This document shows, one piece after another, positions 36,060 through 44,304 of a DNA stretch of 64,000 bases. The DNA is taken from contig JAILXW010000002.1 in assembly GCA_045430305.1 (NCBI GenBank), positions 496,001 through 560,000 of the forward strand, read 5' to 3'. The notes under the pieces were generated by a model. It made no database searches, was not told where the DNA came from, and saw only the letters and a program-made list of their open reading frames with translations. Position numbers and translations under genes: made by a program. Positions within the stretch are counted from its first letter, which is position 1; each line of letters opens with the position of its first letter. This DNA comes from Agarilytica sp045430305 (GTDB lineage: Bacteria > Pseudomonadota > Gammaproteobacteria > Pseudomonadales > Cellvibrionaceae).

Positions 36060-36848
36060 AAAATAAAATAAGCAAACTAGGCCAATAAGCGGTGCGGTAT
36101 ATTGTGTACTTTCGAAACCGCCGTCAAAACTAAACAAGTACACAGCGCTGACCATCAGTAAAAACACCACAAATAGGTAAGCGAAAAAGTTTAGTGACAC
36201 TTTATTACTAAAGTACAAACCTGCCCAAGCAGAACACAAACCTAAGCACGCTCCCATCAAAACATCTGCAGGCCAGTGCACGCCACAGGCAATGCGGGAA
36301 TATCCAATTAAACAAGCCACTGCAATTAACGAAAATTTTAAACTGAGCTTGCCTGTGCATTGCGTTAAAGCACCCGCTAAAATAAATGCCGTGGCGGTGT
36401 GGCCAGATGGCATGCTAAGCCGCTTAAAGCTCGGTCCAATAATTTGAATGACATCGCTAGAAAATACTGCCGGGGGGCGCGGAGTATCTATCAGGTTTTT
36501 GAGGCCGTGAATTAACAGTGTCCCGACCAATGCAGAAAATAGAATGCCTAGAGTGAGGCGGGGGTGTTTGTAAGTAAATAGTAATGCAATGGCAAGCGCT
36601 GTGGCGGTGTCGCCGACAAAAGTAATATTTTCCCACGCTGTTGCTGGAAGTAGCGTTTGGGAAAATTTGTGCGAAGGTAAAAATCCTGTTTGCAAGCCGC
36701 CGATGAATAGTAAAACAGCGCCAAGACTCAAACACACGATTGCAGCGTAAAGCAAAATATTATTGTGCTTGCCGTTGGTGAGCCAGACGGGGTCAGTTTG
36801 CGCTACGTAAGCCGCAAAGCCCACCTTGGTGTTAGGGAAAAATTGCAT
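36018..36848 (-). CDS. PAP2-family membrane phosphatase
   Basis: 276 aa from the ATG at 36848; a longer frame upstream lies in the GT39 gene. About six TM segments carry all three PAP2 motifs: KNLIDTPRPP (KX6RP), SMPSGHTATAF (PSGH) and SRIACGVHWPADVLMG (SRX5HX3D). Such enzymes remove phosphate from undecaprenyl pyrophosphate, phosphatidylglycerophosphate or lipid A, on the periplasmic side. The start is one base beyond the stop of the upstream GT39 gene (TGAGATG), so they are coupled. The C-terminus overlaps the convergent GT4 gene by 42 bases. Confidence 0.9.
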   Translation of the reverse strand: MQFFPNTKVGFAAYVAQTDPVWLTNGKHNNILLYAAIVCLSLGAVLLFIGGLQTGFLPSHKFSQTLLPATAWENITFVGDTATALAIALLFTYKHPRLTLGILFSALVGTLLIHGLKNLIDTPRPPAVFSSDVIQIIGPSFKRLSMPSGHTATAFILAGALTQCTGKLSLKFSLIAVACLIGYSRIACGVHWPADVLMGACLGLCSAWAGLYFSNKVSLNFFAYLFVVFLLMVSAVYLFSFDGGFESTQYTAPLIGLVCLFYFLGVWGWHIRRTTK

Positions 36849-36849
36849 C

Positions 36850-38508
36850 TCAATTATTATCCTGTTGCCTTGCCGGAACGTTGCCGCTGTGTGTTTCGTT
36901 ACCATATAGGTAAAGCGCAATACCGCCACGTCGGAAAAGCTCTTCTATTTCGATTTCCGGATTGAGTGCGGCAAGTTTTTTAGTTGCACTAATCTTGGTA
37001 AATACGATGTCGCCTGGTTGAGGGTGCTGGTTAGGCACGATGCGTTCAGCGTATACACTAACGCTGGGCATATAAATACGATAAGCAACCAGATTTCTCT
37101 TTGTTTCTGTTATTTCTCTGTTCTTAATGAATGCCGCTGCTTCAGCGACGGGGCCTTGTTGTGCACCCGCAGCGATCGGTCCGAGCATAAAATTCATGCT
37201 GAGCATGATAACCAGAGATGTGCAAAGCAAGCGGCTTAGCGCAGAAAGCTGCACCAAAAATAGAGTGGCTAAACCAAATAGCATCAAGCAAGCGGGAAGC
37301 CAAAAGTAATCGTTGGAAAACAGTTCGGCGCCCAAGGCAGCAGTGGCTTTGTCGTAAGGGTTTTTTACATGCTCAACGGCTGGAGCAAAGAGGTAGGGCA
37401 ACAAACAAAAAAACACCAGGGCAAACAGCGCGATGCCAATATCTGTCTTACGTAACGAGGTTTCTTTTAGCAGGCTCAATTGGTATGTGAGCAACAAAAA
37501 TACTGGTGTCATACCGTATAACAGGTAATGTGGTAGCTGGGTTTTTGAAAAAGAAAAAATCGTTAGAGTAAGAAGAAACCATACTAACAAATACATCTGA
37601 GGGAAATTTTTGCGGTCGAGCTTGTATTTAAACAATGCTTGAATGGCTAGTCGCGTGTGAGGCAAAAGCATAAAGGGTAAAAGAGCTAAATAGTAAAAGG
37701 GTGTGCCGCCGTGATTTTCCATGGTGCTGCTAAAGCGACCAACATTATGCCCAAGATAAAAACCTTCGAAAAAAGCAGTGCCCTGATCGTAATAAGAAGC
37801 GATATGCCAGGGTACGACAATAATTAAAAAAGTACCCCACAAAAACGGGTGAATGATCGTTCTAAAAAATAGTGCAGTTTGGCCCGTTAGCATCAAGCTA
37901 ATCATGCAAGTTAAAGCGGGTAGGCCAATGGCTATAGGGCCCTTAGTTAAAAACCCTAACCCAAGCAGCACGCCGATAAGCAAGAGCTTTTTATTTGATG
38001 GCAGGCAAACGTAGCGATAAATCTCAAAGAAAGTAAAAATAATCAGGAAGTTCAGTAAGGTGTCGGCGGTTGCGGCTTTAAACATAGTGGTGCTCAACCA
38101 GCAGCAGGTCAGCACCCAAACCCCAATTCTTGCCGCGCGGTCGTTGTAAATTTCTTTTGCGAACAAAAAGAAAATATAAATCCAGGCGAATGCGACAATC
38201 AATGAGGGCAGACGAAAAGTAAAAGGGTGGTTGCCAAATAACGAAAGAGACGTGGCCTGCAGCCAGTAAATCAGAATAGGTTTGTCGTGGCGAGGTTCGC
38301 CATTTAAATAGGTGGAGACCCAATTGCCGCTGGCGACCATTTCTCGTGAGGCTTCAGAAAAGGCGCCCTCATCCAGGTCGAACAAAGGCATGGCGAAGCT
38401 CATGCCGATGACGCTAACAAATGAAAGAAGTAGAAGGGCTGGTGTGCTTAGTAAAAGGCGTTCAATCGTTTCAAGCCCTCTGCCACCATCAATCCTTATC
38501 GGCAGCAT
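36850..38508 (-). CDS. GT39 membrane glycosyltransferase (ArnT-like), first copy
   Basis: 552 aa with about twelve TM segments and a C-terminal soluble part. The first periplasmic loop has the catalytic FDLDEGAFSEASREM and GNWVSTYLNGEPRHDKPILIYWLQA, the pattern of ArnT and other polyprenyl-phosphate-sugar-dependent transferases, which move a sugar or aminosugar from undecaprenyl phosphate to lipid A or another envelope acceptor. The 5' end overlaps the upstream GT2 gene by 20 bases. The rest of the arn set (arnA, B, D, E, F) is not present here, so the donor is unlikely to be 4-amino-arabinose made locally. Confidence 0.88.
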   Translation of the reverse strand: MLPIRIDGGRGLETIERLLLSTPALLLLSFVSVIGMSFAMPLFDLDEGAFSEASREMVASGNWVSTYLNGEPRHDKPILIYWLQATSLSLFGNHPFTFRLPSLIVAFAWIYIFFLFAKEIYNDRAARIGVWVLTCCWLSTTMFKAATADTLLNFLIIFTFFEIYRYVCLPSNKKLLLIGVLLGLGFLTKGPIAIGLPALTCMISLMLTGQTALFFRTIIHPFLWGTFLIIVVPWHIASYYDQGTAFFEGFYLGHNVGRFSSTMENHGGTPFYYLALLPFMLLPHTRLAIQALFKYKLDRKNFPQMYLLVWFLLTLTIFSFSKTQLPHYLLYGMTPVFLLLTYQLSLLKETSLRKTDIGIALFALVFFCLLPYLFAPAVEHVKNPYDKATAALGAELFSNDYFWLPACLMLFGLATLFLVQLSALSRLLCTSLVIMLSMNFMLGPIAAGAQQGPVAEAAAFIKNREITETKRNLVAYRIYMPSVSVYAERIVPNQHPQPGDIVFTKISATKKLAALNPEIEIEELFRRGGIALYLYGNETHSGNVPARQQDNN

Positions 38509-39511
38509 GCCATACTCGCGTGTGTTTATTTGCTCGAGTGGGGTATTGAACTGCCGGGGCAGAGCGTGTTTGCATCTCTGCTAGCACTCCAGTAGATATA
38601 AGTTGAATGCCCGCTATTACCAATAAAATACCGGTAAATAATAAGGGTCTACCGCCAATGTCTTCACCAAAAACTATTTTAAGTGCAAGTAAGTAGGTGA
38701 GTATGATTCCGCCAATGGCGCTGGAGCCTAACCCTATAGAGCCAAAAAAGTGACCGGGGCGGCGCGAAAAGCGCATAAAAAACACGACGGCAAAAAGGTC
38801 GAGAATTACGCGAATGGTGCGAGAGATTCCATATTTAGATTCACCCACTTCGCGTGCGCGGTGATTGACTGCAATTTCCCCGATACGTCGTGGGTCGGTC
38901 ACACTGGCTACCCACGCGGGAATAAATCGGTGCATTTCACCAATTAAATTAATTTGTTTAATGATTGGGGCGCGGAAGGCTTTTAAGCTGCAGCCATAAT
39001 CTTGTACTCGTACGCCGGTTGCACGACGAATTAAATGGTTGGCGATTTTTGAAGGCAGTTTTCGACTAATTTGCGCATCTTGACGGTTTTTTCTCCAGCC
39101 CGTCACCATGTCCATATCTTTTTCTACTAAATATTGCACCATGCGAGGAATGTCGGCCGGGTCGTTTTGACGGTCGCCATCTAGGGTGACAATTACATCG
39201 CCACGCGCGGCTTCAATGCCGGTTTGCATTGCTGCGGTTTGGCCAAAGTTGCGCGTAAAGTGCAGAGGGTAGATGTGGTCACCAAATTGCTCCCGTGCTT
39301 GCTCCAATTCTTTTTCGCTGCCATCGCGACTGCCGTCATTCACGCAAATGACTTCCCATTGCCCCGGGTAATTTTCTAGGGCTTTGCACACCTCTTCAAT
39401 AAGAGGAATGATGTTGCCTTCTTCATTATAGAAAGGCACCACAACCGATAGCGTTTCTGGCGTAGTAATGTTGAGCGAATCAATTTCTTGTGTTGCGTCG
39501 AGTTGAGTCAT
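38489..39511 (-). CDS. Glycosyltransferase family 2 (DPM1/ArnC-like) with membrane tail
   Basis: 340 aa. The N-terminal GT-A domain (about residues 20-235) has LSVVVPFYNEEGNI, CVNDGSRDGS, NFGQTAAMQTGIEAARGD and the nucleotide/metal motif LDGDRQNDP, plus HRAREVGESKYG. Two TM helices follow (about 238-262 and 268-300), as in ArnC, GtrB and DPM1-like enzymes that charge undecaprenyl phosphate with a sugar. It is the natural donor-maker for the downstream GT39 transferase, which it overlaps by 20 bases. It lies 80 bases after the flippase-like gene. Confidence 0.88.
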   Translation of the reverse strand: MTQLDATQEIDSLNITTPETLSVVVPFYNEEGNIIPLIEEVCKALENYPGQWEVICVNDGSRDGSEKELEQAREQFGDHIYPLHFTRNFGQTAAMQTGIEAARGDVIVTLDGDRQNDPADIPRMVQYLVEKDMDMVTGWRKNRQDAQISRKLPSKIANHLIRRATGVRVQDYGCSLKAFRAPIIKQINLIGEMHRFIPAWVASVTDPRRIGEIAVNHRAREVGESKYGISRTIRVILDLFAVVFFMRFSRRPGHFFGSIGLGSSAIGGIILTYLLALKIVFGEDIGGRPLLFTGILLVIAGIQLISTGVLAEMQTRSAPAVQYPTRANKHTRVWHAADKD

Positions 39512-39591
39512 ACGTTTTATTTAGCTAACTGTTTGTAGTGAAAGTTTATGTGGCTGTTGTAATCTTTTTGTATGTGCTGATCGATATAGCG

Positions 39592-40539
39592 TTAAAGCTC
39601 GGTCGATTTTTTGGTAGGCAATGTTACGGGTAGCAATACCAGTGTCACCAAGCTAGTGGATGACAGCACGAAAATGTGTAGGTTCACCGCGACTGCAACC
39701 ACTGCGGTACTCAATTCGCCAAACAGTGCAAAGCCTGCACTAAAGGCCGCCTCGAATGAGCCGGTTCCGGCAAAGCCATGAATTGGCAGCAAGCTGCTTA
39801 GTTCGGCGCCTAAGGCTCCGGCGAGTGCTGTTACCAAGCCGACTTGAGCCAGAGACTGAACGATAATCGCCAGGGCGCAAAGCTTAGTGAACCAGGCCAG
39901 TGCAGTCCAGAGGAAAAGTCGAATAAATACTGGCATGGTTTGGGGCGCTTCTTTAATGATCTGATCGCGTATTTTGGCTAATAGCGGGTAGCGTTCGATA
40001 TGCGAATTTAAAAACCACAATATTGCCGCCCCCGCGAGCGCTGCACATATGCCAATTGCGAGGAACGGCAGTAGGCCAAACTTGGTGGCCAGCAACAGGT
40101 ACACCACAGAGCCCATGAGTGCCATATCCAGCAATCGAAGCCACAGTAGGTGACTAAGGCCTTGTGCTAGCGAGTGACCAAAATGTCGTTTGGTGAGCAG
40201 CGGCAGTACAAACTCCCCTAGTCGCATGGGCATTAGGTTGTTGGCGAACTGGTGGAGGGCGGAAATCTTGGCCACTTGCAGGTATGTGGCGCCGCGGCTG
40301 GCGAAAACAAAGTCAAATATACGCAACGCGCGCAGTAGGTGGCTGCAAACAAAGAGCCCAGTTGCCGATAATAGTGATGTGATTGAGATGCTTTGCCATG
40401 CTGCGAGCGTTTCACGCCAACCTATTTGCGATTCCACAAACCAGACGAGGGCCGCAAGCAGAATAAGCCCAAGCGCCCACTTCCATAGCGACTGGCTCGC
40501 AATAAGCGGTAATGACGATGGCGTATTGTCTAAAGGCAA
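39592..40539 (-). CDS. LPG-synthase-TM/UPF0104 flippase-like membrane protein
   Basis: 315 aa with about eight TM segments of the lysylphosphatidylglycerol-synthetase transmembrane family (PF03706), without the aminoacyl-transfer domain. Family features are LRALRIFDFVFASRGATYL, NNLMPMRLGEFVLPLLTKRHFGHSLAQG and LLPIHGFAGTGSFEAAFSAGF. Stand-alone members sit with polyprenyl-linked glycan genes and are thought to move lipids. It heads the minus-strand group that runs GT2, GT39, PAP2. Its substrate is unknown; it may flip the GT2 product. Confidence 0.82.
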   Translation of the reverse strand: MPLDNTPSSLPLIASQSLWKWALGLILLAALVWFVESQIGWRETLAAWQSISITSLLSATGLFVCSHLLRALRIFDFVFASRGATYLQVAKISALHQFANNLMPMRLGEFVLPLLTKRHFGHSLAQGLSHLLWLRLLDMALMGSVVYLLLATKFGLLPFLAIGICAALAGAAILWFLNSHIERYPLLAKIRDQIIKEAPQTMPVFIRLFLWTALAWFTKLCALAIIVQSLAQVGLVTALAGALGAELSSLLPIHGFAGTGSFEAAFSAGFALFGELSTAVVAVAVNLHIFVLSSTSLVTLVLLPVTLPTKKSTEL

Positions 40540-40795
40540 GGTCGAAGCCTATTCTGTGTGGGTGAGTAGCCTTCTAATTCGGGGGAAAGGCTCGCAAAAG
40601 TAGTATGTATGACGGCGCGCAATGGTAATCGTTTCAGGGCATTTCCACCAGCGGAACACTGGCTCTATGCGCATAATCTCTTCCTTTTAGAGTCCTTGTT
40701 GGTCTCCTCTAATGCGGCTGGAATACCCGCTTGCCTTTCAATTACGCATTGCAGGCCCTAGAATTGCCGCTCTTTGTCAAAAGGCCAAGCCTTCC

Positions 40796-42349
40796 ATGCC
40801 GAAATCATCCCCGTTCTTGTTTAACTTTGTTGGCCGCAGTGAATCGTCGACCAAGAACTTTCTTATTGCCTGGCTTAGCCTGATCGCCCTCTACCGTATT
40901 CTGGTGACAGCCCAGCAGCACATGGGTTTGTTCTTTGATGAGGCTTATTACTTTCATTGGGCGCAATTACTCGACTGGGGCTATTACTCGAAGCCGCCAA
41001 TGGTAGCTTGGTGTATTGCTGTGACGACTCAGTTATTTGGCGCGACTGATGTAAGCGTCAAGCTCGCATCGCCCATTCTTTACAGTCTGAGTGCCTGGGT
41101 CGTATTTTTAATTGGTCGCAAATTGGATGACGAGCGCACGGGGCTTATAGCAGCACTCATTTTTTCTACCGCACCCATTGTGGGTTTTAACAGCCTCTTT
41201 ATAACGACGGACGCACCTTTGTTTTTCTTCTGGGCGCTTGCCATGTATGTGGCGTTATTGTGTTTAGAGCAAAATAAGATGTGGCAGTGGTTGCTGCTTG
41301 GCTTTTGTCTTGGCTGTGGCATGCTAAGTAAATACACCTATGCAGCGGTGGTGTTGGGGTTTTTGGCCTACCTTCTTTGGACGCGGCGCTTTGATGTTTT
41401 TCGTAACCTCGGTTTTTATGTGGCTACCGGGCTTAGTTTGTTGATTGCTTCCACGAACCTCTTGTGGAATTGGCAGCATGATTTTATTGCATTTACCCAT
41501 ACCAAAGAAATTGCCAAGTTAGACGAAGATTTAGTAAAACCCATTGCCTTGCTGAGTTTTTTGCTCACACAAGCCTTTGTGATTGGTGTTTTTTGGGTGG
41601 TTTACGCACTAATTAAACGCAAGCAGTGGTCGCAGCGTATTCCGAATGCCGATGCTGTGAAGTTTTTGGTTTCTTGTATGTCTCCTATTCTTGTCGTTAT
41701 TGGTACACAGGCTTTTCTTTCGCGTGCGTTCCCTAATTGGGCAGGTGCCTTTGTTATTCCCGCCAGCGTATTACTTGCTTTTGTTGTTAAGTATGCCTCA
41801 AATCGTACGATCTACCTGGGGTTAGCCAGCAACTTGGTGTTGCTAAGTTTGTTTTACCACTGGCCAAACGTACTTAGCCTTTCTGGTGTGGCAGAAACGA
41901 AAAAGAATTCACCTTACTTTCGTTTGAGTGGCTGGCAAGAAGCAGCCCTTCAAGGGGAAGATACAATAGCCGGTATGAAGGAGGCGATTGCGCCTGTTGC
42001 TGTGATGAGTAATTCCCGCGATCTCTTGGCTTACGTGGGCTTCTATAATCGTATACACGCCAACGATTTGTATTATTGGAATAGCAATACCGAAAATATT
42101 CGTAACCACTACGATTTAAAAAACAATGCCAGAGACTTGATTTCGCAAAGTGAAACCAGTGCAGGCAAGGCTGGCAATATCTTGTTTTTACGTAAAGATG
42201 AAATGCCAGGGGCTATTCAAGACAGTTTCGAATATGTAAAACTCGAACAGTTTGTTGATTATCAAGTGTCACCGTCTATTAAGCGGCACTACTATATTTA
42301 CTCCGTTCAAGGTTTTAAGGGCTACCCAGATGACAATGAAAAAAATTAA
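40796..42349 (+). CDS. GT39 membrane glycosyltransferase, second copy
   Basis: 517 aa from the ATG at 40796, which leaves a short cytoplasmic N-terminus before TM1; an in-frame start at 40712 would add 28 residues without a clear role. About ten TM segments. The catalytic loop reads GLFFDEAYYFHWAQLLDWGYYSKPPMVAW, the PMT/ArnT pattern with the Asp-Glu pair. It is unlike the first copy in most of its sequence. It is divergent from the flippase-like gene and overlaps the next PAP2 gene by 20 bases. Acceptor and donor are unknown. Confidence 0.87.
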   Translation: MPKSSPFLFNFVGRSESSTKNFLIAWLSLIALYRILVTAQQHMGLFFDEAYYFHWAQLLDWGYYSKPPMVAWCIAVTTQLFGATDVSVKLASPILYSLSAWVVFLIGRKLDDERTGLIAALIFSTAPIVGFNSLFITTDAPLFFFWALAMYVALLCLEQNKMWQWLLLGFCLGCGMLSKYTYAAVVLGFLAYLLWTRRFDVFRNLGFYVATGLSLLIASTNLLWNWQHDFIAFTHTKEIAKLDEDLVKPIALLSFLLTQAFVIGVFWVVYALIKRKQWSQRIPNADAVKFLVSCMSPILVVIGTQAFLSRAFPNWAGAFVIPASVLLAFVVKYASNRTIYLGLASNLVLLSLFYHWPNVLSLSGVAETKKNSPYFRLSGWQEAALQGEDTIAGMKEAIAPVAVMSNSRDLLAYVGFYNRIHANDLYYWNSNTENIRNHYDLKNNARDLISQSETSAGKAGNILFLRKDEMPGAIQDSFEYVKLEQFVDYQVSPSIKRHYYIYSVQGFKGYPDDNEKN

Positions 42350-43097
42350 CGGCATGCGTGTAGACGCGATTTTTTTTATTTTATCGATCTTGCTGTTCTT
42401 TTTGTGGCCCCAACTGGATCTTATTGTTGCCGGTGCTTTTTTTGATGTGGAATCGCAGCGTTTTTCCGGAATGGATATGGGCTGGGTTAAGTTCATTCAT
42501 GCTGTTTTCGCAGAAATTCAAATTCCTATGCTTCTTCTGCTGATAGCAGGCATTATTTTGTACAGTAAAAAAAAGCAAGGCGCTAAAAAAATGCGCTGCG
42601 TTTACCTTTTGTGCTGTTTGCTGGTTGGCCCAGGTCTTATCGTAAATGTTTGGTTGAAAGACAATAGTATTGGTCGCGCACGTCCAAAGCATGTTCAGGA
42701 GTTTGGTGGTGATCATCAGTTTACCCCACCTTTCGTTTATTCTGGTGCATGTGAAAAAAACTGCTCGTTTACCAGTGGCCATGCTTCTGTAGGCTTTGTG
42801 TTTCTTGCAATGTTTTGGGCGCTTAGGCAACGCTATTATTTTTATTTTGGTCTCGCGCTTGGGGCAATGCTTGGCTGGGTAAGAATTGTAATGGGCGGGC
42901 ACTTTTTGAGTGATGTGTTGTTTTCTTTTTGGTTCGTGTATTTTAGCTCTCTTTGGTTAAACCGGTACTTTTACCCGAAAATGCACCCGAGTGCGGAGAA
43001 TGAAAACCTTGCACAAGAAAAGGAAGGCAAGGAAGGGGAGGGAGAAACTCAAGACCCCGAGATCACAGAAAGTGGCGACTCGTCAAACGGCGGGTAA
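42330..43097 (+). CDS. PAP2-family phosphatase, second copy (LpxE/LpxF/LpxT-like)
   Basis: 255 aa from the ATG at 42330, inside the end of the GT39 gene; frames further upstream are unlikely. Membrane protein with PAP2 motifs KDNSIGRARP, CSFTSGHASVGF (TSGH in place of PSGH) and RIVMGGHFLSDVLFS. The GGHFLSD ending and the long first periplasmic loop recall lipid A phosphatases and phosphotransferases of the LpxE/LpxF/LpxT group. The C-terminus is acidic (about 30 residues rich in Glu and Gly), and the last 49 bases overlap the convergent DUF3108 gene. Confidence 0.87.
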   Translation: MTMKKINGMRVDAIFFILSILLFFLWPQLDLIVAGAFFDVESQRFSGMDMGWVKFIHAVFAEIQIPMLLLLIAGIILYSKKKQGAKKMRCVYLLCCLLVGPGLIVNVWLKDNSIGRARPKHVQEFGGDHQFTPPFVYSGACEKNCSFTSGHASVGFVFLAMFWALRQRYYFYFGLALGAMLGWVRIVMGGHFLSDVLFSFWFVYFSSLWLNRYFYPKMHPSAENENLAQEKEGKEGEGETQDPEITESGDSSNGG

Positions 43098-43837
43098 AAC
43101 TTGTTAGACACTATAAATAGGCTTTGTCTATCATCATCTTTAGTTTGTACTATTGACGCGATACTGTAGTGGTTTGCCGGGTCAAACCAAATTGTGGTTT
43201 GGCGCTTGCCACCTTCGTTATCCCGTTTCATCTTTAATGCACCAGTTACACGAGTCTTTTCTTGGCGAATATTTTCAACACCTAAGACCTTGAAACGAAA
43301 CTCTTTTAGTTTTCCTCGGCCAATGAAGTCATAGTTAAAGCTGTGGTTGATAATGCCGACCTCGGTGTTTGACTGTGCAATTAAATCCATTTGTAGTTTT
43401 AGTTGGTAGGTCATAGGGCCGAGCACACCCTTAGATAAGGATATTTCGCGTTTTTTACCTTTGTTATCACTAAAGGCAGTACCATTTTTCCAGTCAAAAC
43501 GGACTTTTCTTTCTTTCTTTATACCAAATATTTTTTGAGTGTAATGGTAAGAAATCGGTTGAATGCCCATGTCTGCATCCCACAGAAAGTCTTCTCGCTC
43601 GGTTATTGAACCGAGAAAATTAGATGCTTTCGCTTCTAAACGAAAGCTCCCGTTGCCTCGGTCAATTAGCCGTCTCGTCATTTTTATATGCCAGCCTTCA
43701 TAATCAGCAGCGTAAACCGCCGTTTGTAAGGTGCGTGGCGTGCTCGCCTGGCTTGCGCTAGCGAAGCATAACAAGAGTACCGCCAGCGCAAAGCGTTTGC
43801 TCGTATGGCGAATTGTTTGGGTACGGTGTCGTCTCAA
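43049..43837 (-). CDS. DUF3108 family exported protein
   Basis: 262 aa with a basic N-terminus and a hydrophobic signal segment ending near ASASQAS (about residue 32). The mature part is beta-rich and fits DUF3108: YAADYEGWHIKMTRRLI, RLEAKASNFLGSITEREDFLWD, SYHYTQKIFGIKKERKVRFDW and LSKGVLGPMTYQLKLQMDLI. The fold is thought to be periplasmic and lipid- or LolA-like, but no role is established. Its 3' end overlaps the PAP2 gene on the other strand by 49 bases. Confidence 0.82.
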   Translation of the reverse strand: MRRHRTQTIRHTSKRFALAVLLLCFASASQASTPRTLQTAVYAADYEGWHIKMTRRLIDRGNGSFRLEAKASNFLGSITEREDFLWDADMGIQPISYHYTQKIFGIKKERKVRFDWKNGTAFSDNKGKKREISLSKGVLGPMTYQLKLQMDLIAQSNTEVGIINHSFNYDFIGRGKLKEFRFKVLGVENIRQEKTRVTGALKMKRDNEGGKRQTTIWFDPANHYSIASIVQTKDDDRQSLFIVSNKFYPPFDESPLSVISGS

Positions 43838-44304
43838 GCCTGGCTTTCCATCGATAAATTGTTCGGTTTCTTCATTGAGCCTATGGTGGCTCTGCGTTGC
43901 AAAATTTGGTTTTCGTCAGTTTATCTCTAGACCTTTTTGCGCGTTGTTAGTTTCTAAGGTCCGTGTGTATTCAGCGCTTGAAAATAAAAGAGCTGCCACA
44001 CAACTGGCGTGATTCGACACATTTTCCAGCTGTTTACTCTCTCCGACACTATAGCAATTTCTTGTAGGCACCTTGAAAAACGCTACTAATTGGCGGCGTT
44101 CAGTAGCGAAGGCTACACTCTAGAGGTAAGCAAGGGCAATAAATGGCTGCCGGCAAATCTCTGGCTACCTCGGTTTGTGGCGCCTGAAATGGCCAGAGGC
44201 TGAGACGGTGGCGCCAATGCTAGTGAATCGTCACAGGCTGGTAGCGTAGTAGGCGGGCTTGAGTGTCCTCAAATTAGTCAAACAGAGTGTAAATCAACGC
44301 TGTC
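43838..44304. other. Long intergenic region upstream of the DISM/EAL gene
   Basis: 467 bases between two divergent genes. It holds an interrupted inverted repeat, cgctact at 44081-44087 with agtagcg at 44102-44108, and two copies of gtggcgcc about 30 bases apart near 44177-44214. I found no coding frame with a ribosome binding site. Promoters for both flanking genes presumably lie here. A riboswitch was considered and rejected. Confidence 0.4.

Noticed and set aside
44120..44230. Possible TPP or other riboswitch upstream of the DISM/EAL gene (a ggctgaga motif is present)
   Set aside because: The other conserved TPP elements (tgaacctgatctgg and the ggataatgcc region) are absent, and the downstream gene has no thiamine link.
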